Shown one piece after another: positions 12,430 through 24,600 of a stretch of 64,000 nucleotides of DNA. Every line of letters starts with the position of its first letter. Position 1 is the stretch's first letter. The notes under the pieces are model-generated. The model was not told the DNA's origin, made no database searches, and saw nothing but the letters and a program-made list of their open reading frames with translations. Origin of the DNA: Stachybotrys elegans (Eukaryota > Ascomycota > Sordariomycetes > Hypocreales > Stachybotryaceae). The stretch spans positions 1,364,001 through 1,428,000 of the forward strand of contig JAGPNK010000012.1 of the NCBI GenBank assembly GCA_020746835.1, in the 5' to 3' direction. The translations under genes were made by a program, and so were the position numbers.

Positions 12430-12765
12430 TCTTTATTAACCTAATAAACTACTATTAATAGTTTATTAAAAATTTTAAAAAGATTATTATATTCTTTATA
12501 AATATTATATAAAAAAACTTAAGTTTTAATAAATAGAAAATAATAAAAAGCTTTAAATAAATTAAAAATACTATTATTAATAAATCTATACTAAGAACTT
12601 TTAACTTTAAATAAAAAATTAAACTTAAAATAATTTATTAATTTATAAATAAAGTATAAATTAGTTAAAAAATAATAAAAAATTATACTTTATTATATTT
12701 TAGTTATATAAACTATATAAAGTAAAGCTTAATACTTAATATATAATAAAGAATTTTAATAATAG
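12430..12765 (+). other. Remnant of RT thumb / RNase H region
   Basis: Directly after the RT box, frames recall the FxxNYYxxFIxNFS motif, then a KALNKLKxLL segment and, near 12740, IYNKEF where IYDKELLA is expected. Order and spacing match Ty3/Gypsy pol. Confidence 0.55.
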
Positions 12766-13869
12766 TAAAAGCTTTAGAGAAATTAAATATTACTATATAA
12801 ATAGTAAATATTAAATTAAAATCTTTATAAATTATAAAAATATTACTTACTTTACTACTACTTAGAAATTAAATAAGTAATAATTTATTATATAGAATAC
12901 TTATTTAATTTAATTATATTATTATTTATTATAAAAAATAAAAATAAAAAATAAATACTATTAGCTAAAGATAAATTTAATAATAAATAGTTTATTATTA
13001 ATAAATAATTTTAGAAAAACTTAAAAGATATTATAATAAACTAAAGTTATAAAAATAAAAATATATAATAAAAAATAATATTTAAAATAATTTAAAGAGT
13101 TATTATAAAATAGTATTTTAAAATTTTAAAAATAAAATACTATTATAAAACTAAATAAACTATATATAAAAGAAGTTTACTTACTAAATAAATAAAATAT
13201 AAAATTATTAATAATACTATATTACTAACTATTATAACTTAATAAAATAATAATATAAGTTAAATAGCTTTATAGCTTTAATACTTTAATATAGTTTAAA
13301 AAATAAATAAAAAATATAAATTTATAATATAATATTATAAATTCTTTAAAATAGTATATTACTATTATAAAGAATTAAGAAATATAATAATAGTATAGAT
13401 AATAGTAAATAAATATTATATTACTAAGTGCTAAATAATATTAAAATAACTTTATTTAATATATATATAAATTATCTATATATAGATACTAAAGAGTTAT
13501 AAAACCTAGAATAAATAAATAAAACTATAAGTTCTTTAATATAAAAAATATATTAAATATATTTTATATAATATAATATTTATAATAAGGCTAAATTATA
13601 ATAATATAAGCTTTATAGAGAATTATAATCTCTTTAAGTATACTCTAACTATAGAAGTTAATATCTATAGATTTTATTATTAAACTATTAATATTATAAA
13701 ACCTATAATAGAATATATTTATAATAGTATTCTAGTTATTATTAATAGACTTATAAAGTTTATTTTATATTTTTATAATAAATTAATAAATATAGAAGAA
13801 TTTTTATATATCTTTTTATAATATATTATTACTATTATAGATTACTATTAAATATTATTATAGATAGAG

Positions 13870-14130
13870 AAATACTATTTTTTTATAGTTTAGTAGTACT
13901 TTATAGTATAAATTAGTCTAAACTATAAGTTAGTATAGCTTAAAGACTATAAGTAAATAAATAAACTAATATATAAACTAAATACTTAAAATATATTATA
14001 ATACTATATTAACTATAAATAAAATAATTAAATAAGAAATTATCTATAGTATAACTATATATAATATATTAGTTAATAAAATTACTAAGCTTATATTAGT
14101 TTATATAACTTTAATTTATATTTAATATTA
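13870..14130 (+). other. Remnant of integrase C-terminal core
   Basis: Allowing for RIP stops, the codons resemble the Gypsy integrase stretch around HPQTDGQTExxNQTL, then the YNxxxHxxTGxSPF region near 14060-14110. This is a similarity by eye; the individual DDE residues cannot be placed with certainty. Confidence 0.45.
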
Positions 14131-14524
14131 TTAAAATATAAAAAGAACTTTAGTATTTAAAGTAATATTAAATTAAATAACTTAAAGAATTATATAAATA
14201 GCTTTAAATAGAAATTCTTTTATATAAAATAAATAAAGAAATACTATAATAAAAAATAGTTAAAGAACTAACTTTTAAAAAAAATATAGTTTACTTTACT
14301 ATAAAAAATATTAATATAAAATAACTAAATAAAAAACTTAATTACTACTATATTAAACTATTTTTAGTTAAAAATATATTTTAATAATAATATAAACTTA
14401 ACTTACTAAATAAAGTATAACTATATTTAATCTTTTATATTTTACTATTAGAATCTATAAAAGAACTATTTATATTAAAAAGTATATATTAATAAAGCTA
14501 CTTTAGATAAAAATAAAAGTTAAA

Positions 14525-14665
14525 AAGATTCTTAACTATAAAAAAATATAGAAATAGAAAACTAATAGAAATACTTTATTAAGTAAAAAACTATAATAAA
14601 TTAGAAATATATAGAAACTATTTAAATATCTATTTATATTTAAAAAGATTTAGTAGTACTATTAA
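14525..14665 (+). other. Remnant of a chromodomain
   Basis: A frame with RIP stops follows the pattern ILxxRKI...YLVxWKGY...WE. The observed residues include NTLLSKK and KYIETI, where LVKWKG and NTWEP are expected. A chromodomain at the end of pol directs integration into heterochromatin in chromoviruses. Confidence 0.5.
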
Positions 14666-15351
14666 TAAGTAAAGGAAATATATTCTATAATTAAAACTAA
14701 GTCTAAAAGAAAACTAATTAATATTATTAGAAATACCTATTATCTATAATTCTTTACTAAGTAAGACTTATAAGTATTTAAAAATAGAAAAATACTATTA
14801 TTTTTATTTAACTAAGTAATACTATAATAGATTATAGTCTTCTAATAGAAATATATATTTATATAAATTTTTAAATCTAGAATAATATATAGTAGCTATA
14901 GCTATATAACCTAAAGTATAGAGAGTTTATTTAATAATATAATAAATTATACTAGTAGAATTTTCTTATAAAATAAATAACTTTATAAGAATTTAAAATT
15001 ATACTAAAAGTATAGTTAGTAGAAAAAAGTATAAGAAAATAAAAAGATATATAAACTAAAGCTACTAAAATACTATTATAATAACCTTTTATAATATATA
15101 TTTATAATAGTACTTTATATTCTTAACTATAATATAGTAGTAACTATAGAAAAAACACTATATATATATATATTTATATTATAATTGAAGAAAAATAGAT
15201 TCTATAAGCATTTAAATCTTATAATATTTATAAGTACTATATAATATAATTAGCCTTAGAAATAAAAAAATAAAGAAATAAAACACTAATAAAACAGGGT
15301 AAATAGACCTTTTATATAGTCTTAAATAAAAAACACTATAGAAAGACATTA

Positions 15352-15692
15352 TATTATAATATAATAACTATATAGATTATATAATAGGTTATATAACTAT
15401 AAAGGACTAAAAACCTACTAGACTAATTAGTTAAAGTAAGTTTTAATTCTAGACTAATAGTTTACTAAATAGCTAGTTATATAGTATATAAATAGAAGAT
15501 TCTATAGAAGTATACTTAGCTAGAGCCTACTAGCTATTAATATAACTTAGTTATTTTAACTACTATATATTTTAAGTATTTAACTATTACTAAATATAAT
15601 ATATACTTAATAATATATATACTCTAACTGCTTTATAATAACTAACCTTAATATAATTAGACTTAGTTATAGTTAGGAACCTAACTATTATA
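15352..15692 (+). repeat. 3' LTR
   Basis: 341 bases, colinear with the 5' LTR at 7999-8346 and likewise starting tattataatataataac and ending aactattata. It is followed by ctata, the target duplication. Confidence 0.8.
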
Positions 15693-15697
15693 CTATA
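15693..15697. repeat. Target site duplication (right)
   Basis: ctata immediately after the 3' LTR, identical to 7994-7998. Confidence 0.55.
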
Positions 15698-17998
15698 TAT
15701 AGCTAGATATAAGTAAGTCTATTTATTCTAAAAGACCTTTAATAAATAGTATTATTAATAGTTTATATTATATAATAGAACTTAGTATTTAAGCCTTTTA
15801 AATATTTACTAAATTATTCTAATTTAGATTATTAGAGAATAAAGAATAAAAAGAGATAATTCTTTTCTAAGGAAACTAAATAGTTATACTTTTACTAATA
15901 AAAGCTAGAGCTAGAAAATAACCCTTAGAGATAGACCTTAATAGACTATTTAGTATATTACTTTAGTAAAGAGAAATAAATAGCTTTTTTAATACTAAGT
16001 GTTTTAAAAAGGTTTAAATAATGTTTAATATATTTTATAAATAGAAAACCCTTATTAATTATACTACTATTAGTCTATTTATAACTATATTTATAATTAT
16101 AGTCCCTATAGCTATAAAAAGGACATTATATAGTTAAAGTCTTAATATAGTCCCTAAATTATAAATAATTAAATATATCTATTATATAATAGGCAATTAA
16201 GTATTTATATAATTTATTTAACTTTAGTATAGCTAAAAGGAAATATTTATTATCCCTTCTTAAATAGCCTTTACTTTATACTTAAAGGGGGTTAACTAAC
16301 TTATATAATTCTAACTTTAAAACTTTAATTATAGTAAAATTAAATACTTTTCTTAATAAATTAAATATAAAGAAACTAATTTTAAGCTTTATTTCTAAAT
16401 TAAATAAAAACTAAAATTATTATAGTAGTATAAAGTTATTAAAATACTCTAGGATTATAAAGCCCTTAATATAGCTCTTTTACTTTAATAGTTAAGCTTT
16501 ATAATAATTTTATAATAGTTTATATATATAGAAGGTAGAGTTTAATAGCCTTAATAGCCTTACTATTTATAGTAAATTTTATACTATTTAAAGCTATATA
16601 TTATAACTTTAACTTTATTAATTTCTTTTAGCTATTTAAACTTAAGCTTTTTATTAACTATAATACTAATTCTTTTTTCTAGCTAGTATCTTTTAGTCTT
16701 TTTATTATTACTAAGTAAATTCTAAAGAACTCTTTTCTATAAATTTTCTATTAGCTTAATAAATTTAAGTATTTTTTTATTAAATAGCCTAAAGGTTTAC
16801 TTATAGTTTTTAATAATAACTATAACTATATAAGTATTAAAAAGTTTAATTAGTTTTAATAATAGCTTTAACTTTATCTTTATAATACTATTTAAATTAT
16901 AGACTTATAGTTCTTTTATTAATTTACTATTAGTATTAAAATTCCTTTTTCTCTTTACTATTAGTAAGGTTAAATTTAAAGAAGCTTACTTTTTAAAAAA
17001 CTTTAAAAAGAAAATAAATATTAATAATTCTATAGTTTATAACTTAAATTAAGAATTATTATAGACTTTAATTAGTATATTACTATCCCTAGATATATTC
17101 TTAATATTACTATTAAAGTTAATTATTATAGTATTAATTATTAACTTTTTTAAAGTTTTATTATTTAAGAAAATCTTATTATATAAATCTATATATAAAA
17201 GCTCTTTTACTTTTAACTATATATTATACTTTTTAAATCTTTTATTAAAAGCTTTTTATTATTTAAAGCTTATTATAATAATACTAATATTATTATTATA
17301 GCTTATATTAATTCTATTCTTCTATTATAAAAACTAATAATATTTAGTATAAAAAGTCTTTTAGTAATTATATAGCTTTTTATAATTTATAGTTATTTAA
17401 AAAGCTTATACTATATTTAAAATAAAATATTTTCTATTAACTTTATAATTAATATTAATTTATTATTATATAAATATCTCTAATTCTAATATTTCTTTAA
17501 AAACTTAAGAAATATTAAAATATAGCTTTATTATTAATATATTCTATTCTATTTTTTCTTTTTTATTTATTATTTAAATAGTATTTAATTAACTAATAGA
17601 AATAATAATATTATATTATTAATAATAGTAATTTTATTTTTAATATTAAAAAAGTTAAATAGATTATTATTAAATATAATAAGTATAGTAATAATAATTT
17701 TATTATTATTATCACTTTATATTAAGGTATTATTAATAGAACGCTTTTAAAAAGGTATTATATATACTTTAATAGTAATTTAAAAAAAAAATAACTCTAT
17801 AATAGTAGTTTTATTATAGCTAGTTAAAGATAGTAAGTCTATTTCTTTTTTTATCTCTTTTTTTTATATTTAATAAAGTAAGATAATATATTTAATAAAA
17901 TTATAGAGAAAAAGTTACTATAGGTCTAAGGTTTAAAAGAGTAGACTTTCTTTAAGATTAAAGCCTAATTATAACCTATTATAAGCTTTTTGGTTTAA
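15698..17998. other. Right flank of the retrotransposon, RIP-degraded
   Basis: T-rich plus strand (mostly 16.5-17.6 kb), suggesting an older element coded on the minus strand into which the chromovirus inserted. No domain could be read. Confidence 0.45.
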
Positions 17999-18006
17999 AT
18001 GTCAAT
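17980..18006 (+). repeat. Right boundary repeat of the AT-rich island
   Basis: ataagctttttggtttaaatgtc, a near copy of 5337-5362 at the opposite edge; normal-composition DNA begins right after it. Confidence 0.4.
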
Positions 18007-19303
18007 ACCCCCTCGTCAGGAATCGCCCAGGTAGTGATTTGAGTTCTATTAACTTACGCTAATCGCAGCCTGGGCCTAAGCTTTTGGTCCGATTCATCAT
18101 GGCCTAGGCCGTTCTTTTGCGCCATGGAGGTGGTAACGTGGAGTTAAACCTGGGGACAAAAGGTTCATTGCTCGTAGTGGCGTTGAGTGGGTTCTGCACA
18201 AGCCTTGGCTTGGATAGATAATGCCAATGTGCAGTGGCTGGTCGAGGCTGTGAGTCTCGACCGTTGTCTAGATGGGCCAGGTCTAAACTTGGCTCTTCTC
18301 CTTCCGTGGCATAGCGAGTGGCCGTATACGCCCGGGTCTTAATTCTGATCTAACAGACTGTTGTTAGCCCCACAAGCCTGGTGCAAGCTGTTTTTCTAGG
18401 TACTAAGGGAGTGAGCGGTAGTCTAGTAGATCAACCCTCGGCCTATGGGGTGATCTATGATCCGTTTTTTCTGCTCTTGCTAGCCAAAAATCCAACAAAA
18501 TGGTATCACGGGAATCAAAAGGGGTATCGCGGCAGGAGACTAAAAAAGATTGCTCGCGATAGTTAAATAACCTCACCCAGGGTCTAGTCTTGCTTAATCA
18601 AGCAGGCCGTTGGGCTAGGAAGGGGCGAGCCCTGAATTTCATTTATCTTAACGTGGGGCCAACGACGGCCTGATCCATCAGACTTTGTTAAGATCAGGAC
18701 CTATCGTCCCTACCCACATCGTCACGCAACCCCATTATCGCGCAGATACCTTACCAAAATAATAGGATTTTAAATTATAGATTAAATCTAAATAAATTCT
18801 AAAATTTAAACAAAAATTTATATTATATGGCTCTCTCTATCTATATATAGTCTTTTAAATATTATCTTTATATTAAATTTATTAAGCTTTAAAATAAATC
18901 TTTTAGTAAATAAAACTTAAGTTTTAAATACCTAGGTAGATATACTTAGATCTCTAACTATCTTGCTAGTAAAGACTAGTAGAGCTATTTATAAAATAAA
19001 GTCTAATCTATTTTTTAAAAATCTAAATAAAATATTAAATAAAATAGATAAAATTAAAAAGAAAATTTATACTATTATATAAATAGTAAGATATTCTAAA
19101 TATACCAAATGTATTTTTATAAGTATTTTATTTTATTTTATATAAAAGATATTCTATTTTGCTAGTAAAATCTACTTACTTAATCTAGCTATTGCGCCAA
19201 AGTGAGGGTGCGCGACAAGGTAGGGGGGGACGATATATAGTATATATGGACATTGGTTCCGTCACGTCTTTCTCACACGCCACGAGTCGGTATTGGAGCA
19301 AAA
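18007..19303. other. Non-coding: GC-normal block then second AT-rich patch
   Basis: 18007-18755 has normal composition but no recognised gene. 18756-19190 is AT-rich again, though it keeps a few CA dinucleotides, so RIP is partial. Only about 110 bases separate this patch from the Hsp70-like start codon at 19304. Confidence 0.5.
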
Positions 19304-21644
19304 ATGAGCGCCGGCCCTGATCTCTTGTTTGGCATCGACGTGGGGATGAGCTGTAAGTTGCAGTATTGGCGCGGTCATATAGGGCAGATCTAACATTTCC
19401 ATAGGTACGGGGATAGCTTATATCAACAGAGCTAGGGGTAACAATAGCGTTCAGACATTCAACCAGTGGCCCGGGCAAAGAGTAGAGGACAAAGTCCCAA
19501 CGCGTCTCGCATACCAGAACGCAACCTCTAAACCGTCGAGCTGGGGCTTTCAATGTGACTCGGACCATTCAGCGACGGTCCGAGAGTGGTTCAAGATCGA
19601 ATTTGGCAAGCAGGATATACCCCAAGGCCCCGTAAATGGCCTGTACAGGGATTTCCTGGTGTGTCTGTACGAAATGATGACCAGTGAGTTCGAGCCAGAG
19701 GTCCTGAACGGGAAAAGATGGGACGATGCAGTCATTCATTTCCTCTTCAGTGTACCTGCTACCTGGAGTGAAGACACTGTCGCCAAATTTCGTACAATTG
19801 CACATCAGGCAGGATTTGGCCGCTGTCCAAGGCACGAGGTCAGGACAAGCCTTACTGAGCCACACGCGATTGCTGCCTACACAATGGCAGAGGAACAATT
19901 CATCAAGGTAAATATGCCGTGCTGATTGCAACAGGACCGACTGACTTTGCTTATTAGGACAATGAAAACATCATGATTGTTGATGCTGGTGGTTCGACAG
20001 TGGTTGGTTATCTCATTTCCATCATCACTCACACCTCGCTAGTTGATTAACCATCCCTCGCAGGATCTCTGCCTATTTAAGGTGCAAGATGCTCGTCAGG
20101 GGAAGGTTGCCTTGACGGAGATTGAACCGGTCCAGGGCAAGTCGACCTACTCGGCCTTGGACAAAGAAAACACTGACCTGTCCAGGAATTGATTGTGGCG
20201 CAACGTACATCGACGCCGACTTTGAACGGCTCCTCGAGAATAAGCTCCAGAAACTTGTTCAGCATCTGGACATGCCGCCCAAACATGCCGCTTGGAAGAT
20301 GAGAAGCAGCGAGCACTTTCAGTCCAACAAGAAAGAACTGGGCTCGAACCGATGGAAGGCTGATGACATTTTCCTCATCCAAATCCCAGGCTTGAGGTAT
20401 CCCATGACTGATGACTCGCTTGGGGTTCGAGGAGGAGAGCTGCAGATTCACTGGTAAGAATCATGCCCCATGACCAAAGGTGTTTGGAGTACATACAATG
20501 TGTCTGGAGCTTTGGGCTGACTTCTTTCTAGGTATGAGGTACAAAATCTATTTGATACACAGGTCTCCCGAATTACTCGGCTGATGGTCGAGATCATGGA
20601 CCGGCTATGCCGTAGCAAGCAGAACCGTTTTGGGAAAATTGTATGCGGATTTACTTACAACAACTGCACTTACTGACCATTTCAGGATCATATCCTTCTC
20701 TCCGGGGGGCTGGGAAGATCTAAGTATATTATGAAAAGCCTGCAGAGTTTCATCACAACCTCAGGCCATCAACCTCTCAAACAGACCACTTTGCATCAAT
20801 CCACTCGCCCTCAGCTGGGAGTTTGCTGGGGGCTAGTGCAAGATGCCATGCAATCTTTGTCAAGCTCGACAATGTTTGTTAGTCGACAGTCTCGCTCCTC
20901 GCTCGGGATACCATGCCGGATGCGTCTCAAAAATGGGCTCTCGCTCAGCAAAAGGAATCTGGTCCAAGAGGCGAAGAAAAAAGGAAAGGTTGAGAAGGAT
21001 TTACTTGGAAATGAATGGATTCAGGGGGAAATGGATTGGTTTGTTAAAAGAGTGGGATCCAGACTCTCCTCGAACCGGCCATTTGAGATTCACTAATTGT
21101 TCAATAGGGTGATACAATTCACGACGGAAAGACCATCCAGTATAAATACTACGTCGAATTCGACACCGAGTTGGACACATCGATGCGTAAGGCTCGCATT
21201 CCGATCATGACGACGCTTGCGACAGACATTCCTATCTTTGACGAGCACGGTGAGATTGTCAAAACCGGCATGTCTAGGCGCAACTAACGCTTGCTTGTAG
21301 GCATTGTTCGCTCACATACGACACTTGAGGCCGATCTGTCCCAGGTCAGCCAGAAGAATATCTCACAGAAGCACGCCATCTTTAGCAGAAGCAGGAAGAA
21401 GAATTCTGTTCAGGTATTCTTTCTGATAGAGGCTGAAGTCGGTGTTGCAGATGTCAAGTTTAGATGTCGTAAGTCCAAAGACAAACCCTTCGCGCACTCT
21501 GCGATAGATTGGTTATGTAGCTGCTGACTAGAACTAGTTGACTGTCAAACAAACAGACAACTCAGTGACAATACAGCAATCGAGATAGAGGTGGACAAGA
21601 ACATGGAGCTTATGCGGGCATCTGCACTTGTCCGTGAAGATTAG
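19304..21644 (+). CDS. Hsp70-like ATPase-domain protein (paralogue 1)
   Basis: Ten exons: 19304-19352, 19405-19907, 19958-20002, 20064-20136, 20186-20453, 20532-20640, 20686-21051, 21108-21249, 21301-21468, 21577-21644; about 596 residues in frame. Actin/Hsp70 ATPase motifs are intact: phosphate-1 GIDVGMSCTG (residues about 10-19), phosphate-2 IVDAGGSTVDL (about 191-201) and adenosine motif LLSGGLGRS (about 353-361). The C-terminal part continues with fungal-type beta-rich sequence (DWFVKRGDTI...IEIEVD) rather than the canonical peptide-binding domain. Such divergent Hsp70-like proteins are numerous in Pezizomycotina and their clients are mostly unknown. The intron after 20136 has a GC-AG boundary (ggcaagt). 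The last acceptor (21576) was chosen to keep the conserved IEIEVD ending. The gene sits just beyond RIP-mutated DNA yet is undamaged. Confidence 0.85.
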
Positions 21645-24600
21645 CATGCACCAAGTTTTGATCTCTCCATTGATTTCCATTCAGCTGTTGTTGCCAAGTC
21701 GGATACATTCAAAGTCTTTCTGTTCGTCAGTCATTGCCAGTTCCAACGCCTCTTCCGATCACCACAGCGTTGGCTTCCTCGTCTTCCTTGTCTTGTTTTT
21801 CGTTTTGTCCTCATTTCTCTCTCAGGATAATATTTCTCAGTCACGCGCAAGTTTGCATCGCTCCTTACGCTGGCTGAAAATGCAAACCCATTCCACATTC
21901 CGCTTGGTCTGCTGAATCGAAAAGTGATTGTGTCCAGTCTTAAGATAAGGAACCAATTATAATAAAAGGGAAAGACTATACTAGATACCCTTACTATATA
22001 TATAAAGGGAGCTATATTCTCTTAAGTCTAGTCTATTAATAAGCTTAATATAATCTTTTATCCCTTCTATTATAATAGAATCTAATGCTCTAACTATGCT
22101 AGGCAAAGGGAGTGGTATATTAGTCCATCTCAAAATCTGGTCTCATCACTCAATGTATTCACCCCAGATTGGAATGAGCGTGAACACCTCTATCATTGAA
22201 CGAAAAGAATGTCATAATATTCAACCCACAATATATCTGTACGGTAGCATTTCTTGTCTCCCGGTGTTTATCACCATTTCATACTCTGCCACTAGGCATA
22301 ACCGCACTTCACTAAGCTGGTCATGACTCCCACATCTCATTAGTCGACATCCCCCGCGTGACACCCGATTTCCTTTGCCAATTACTCTGAGCTATCTCGA
22401 TGGGGTAGATGTCGTGCTGACGAATACAGCAGACCGGGCAGCGATGCCGAAGTCCGACTCCATGCATTGCTCAAATGCCTATTTTCTCTGCATTGCCGTT
22501 TACTTGACACCCCGCTGTCATTTTCAGCCCGAAGATTTGGGGCAGCCGATGTCTGCAAAGCTTCACGCGTATTTGCAATGCATCGAAGAATCCAACAGTT
22601 GCCCTTATACCGAGGCTATCTACAGATCTCGATCCAAATTACGCTTATTCCCTGGTATTGAATATGAAGAGTATCACCTTTGATATCTCTGGAAAGGATC
22701 CAAATTTGTTTGGAAATTTCTGCAAAGCAAATCATCATGTACTAGAGAGTGGCCAAGGCGGACGGCCTCCACTGCCTCACAGGATCCGGAAAGACATCCC
22801 CAAATACCAGTGGTAAAATACTTGCTAGAGCAACGACAACTCTAACTCCACTCAGGATCCCCATCAAGGGGAAACTTGAACTGTACAGAACAGGGTTGGA
22901 TGCGCAGCGCCATCGTTATCCCCGCAGCGCTCGAGCCGCTGACCGAGCCTACGGACAAGAATAATGGTACAGGATGCAAAGCGGGGGTGAATTTGATGCT
23001 GGCATAGGCGAGTCCATTTATTCGGCAGTTATAAGCTGATTTTCCAAGAGTCCGCTGCAAACTTATCTATCAAAAAGGTGGAGCGAGGCCGGCCATCAGT
23101 TCAGATGTGAAGGGATATTCGACCCCAAGTTCCAACGGATTTCACTCCTCCCGAGATCAACACAGGCATTGCAAATCCCTCATGTAATTACTAATTTCGC
23201 CATGAAAGAGCCGCCGCCGTATGGCGCAGCTCCTTAAAGGGCGGAGAGAACTTGATACCGGATCTTACAAGAGGGGCGTGGAATCGCACTCTGTACAGGT
23301 TAATAAGAGAGCAGCATTCAATGCAGCATGAATGGAAAGTTGAAGTGAGCTGCCACACAAAGAGCAGCAATGTCCAAGATACGCTGCTCGTAGAAATCGC
23401 AGACTATGGATCAAAGGTTCATGCAGTGAATTTTACAAAAGAAAAAGGCGACGGATTGCATGATTAATTGTCAACTGCTTGACTAACCACAATCCGCGAT
23501 TATCTATAAGGGCTGGGAGAAGGCCTTGCCACAAAGTAACACTCATGGGCACAATGGCATAGCGGCCTCTATATGCAGGAACGGCATAATCAGAAGCAAG
23601 TGGTGACGGGTTATAAGAATGGTAATGGGCACGGCGGCTAGTCTTTACCTTCAAAGTGCACGTAGCTTGCAGGGTGATATTGCTTTTTTTATTTTATTTT
23701 ATTTTTATTTTTAGGTCTACGGTGACTGTCATTAAATCCGGAGTTGCCGCCGCTTTGAAGAACCTTCTTGAAGCTATGGCAGCACTGCTTTATAGAACTT
23801 GTCTGTACCTTGAAGGGTTGGCTGCTCTGAAATGCTGCCTTCATGATCTTCGTTAGTCGTTTAGCAGTAGCTAAAATGCTCTTATATTACGGAAGCAGTT
23901 TTGGGCAATCCTCGCATTGGCTGCGACCATGAAGGACAACTGGACGTTTGGGGCTTGAGAAGTGCATCTGGTATATGAGTGGCTGTACTAGACAATGAAT
24001 TATTGTTGGACGGCATGAAGTTAGACGTATACTGGGGAGACGCTCTGCACAACTGACGTGGATATCAAGGCGTGGAAGTAAGCAGGCCATGATGACGCTG
24101 ACCATGCACGGCGACAAGTTGAAGAGAACCGAGCAACTTGACTGCGGTAGAGACGTCATGGAATTTGTTCTTTTCTTTCAGCGATGCGTATGAGAAATTC
24201 TTGAGTGGCGACAAAGCGTTATATACCAACTGTGATGACAATGAACTGTCTGGGACGGTGTGATGGAGGACTCTGTAGCAGTTTAAATTGGGAAATTGTT
24301 AGGAGGGTTGTATCAAAGACGGTTTCGTCCACTGTCGGGGTGCAGAAGATAAGCTTTTCGTGGTAAACATGCATGAAGAGAGACGGCGCCACGTTCGCTT
24401 GGCTTGGGAGAGCCTTCTGATTGGGTGAGAGCAGAAAACCACCAGACTTGTCTGTTACGCCACCCCGGCTGCAGGGACGTTGCCCTCGAAGCGGCACGGC
24501 CAGCAGCGAAGAAGTTGGATGGAAATTATGTGTTGTGTTCTACATGATTCAGATGCTCAACGAGCTCTGAAGCCATTTCTGTATCCAATAATGGTGATCT

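Larger units (their letters stand above)
7999..15692 (+). mobile_element. RIP-inactivated LTR retrotransposon, Ty3/Gypsy chromovirus
   Basis: A 7.69 kb element bounded by direct LTRs (348 and 341 bases) and a 5-base duplication. Reading through RIP (TAA/TAG for former Gln/Trp codons, Asn for Asp, Tyr for Cys) shows the order zinc knuckle (about 9.42 kb), reverse transcriptase (12.21 kb), RNase H region (12.43-12.76 kb), integrase C-terminal half (13.88-14.13 kb) and chromodomain (14.53-14.66 kb), all on the plus strand. RT before integrase plus a C-terminal chromodomain defines chromoviruses. It cannot encode protein: every domain carries many stops. The A-rich plus strand agrees with the coding orientation. 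Confidence 0.75.
5315..17998. other. RIP-degraded AT-rich island
   Basis: About 12.7 kb of extremely AT-rich sequence. Remaining C is almost always followed by T or C, and remaining G preceded by A or G. CA, TG and CG are nearly absent, as expected if CpA and CpG were converted to TpA on both strands. No open frame survives. The island includes an LTR retrotransposon at 7999-15692 and flanking mutated repeats. Edges are sharp at about 5330 and 17995. Confidence 0.9.

Noticed and set aside
5315..17998. Mitochondrial insertion or centromere core
   Set aside because: The dinucleotide pattern and the LTR element with pol remnants explain the AT-richness; no mitochondrial gene or satellite array is visible.
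22375..22683. 102-codon plus-strand ORF as a gene
   Set aside because: No domain, promoter or splice evidence; amino acid pattern looks random.
23887..24497. Two minus-strand ORFs of about 90 codons
   Set aside because: No recognisable motif, poor protein-like character, no neighbouring exons.
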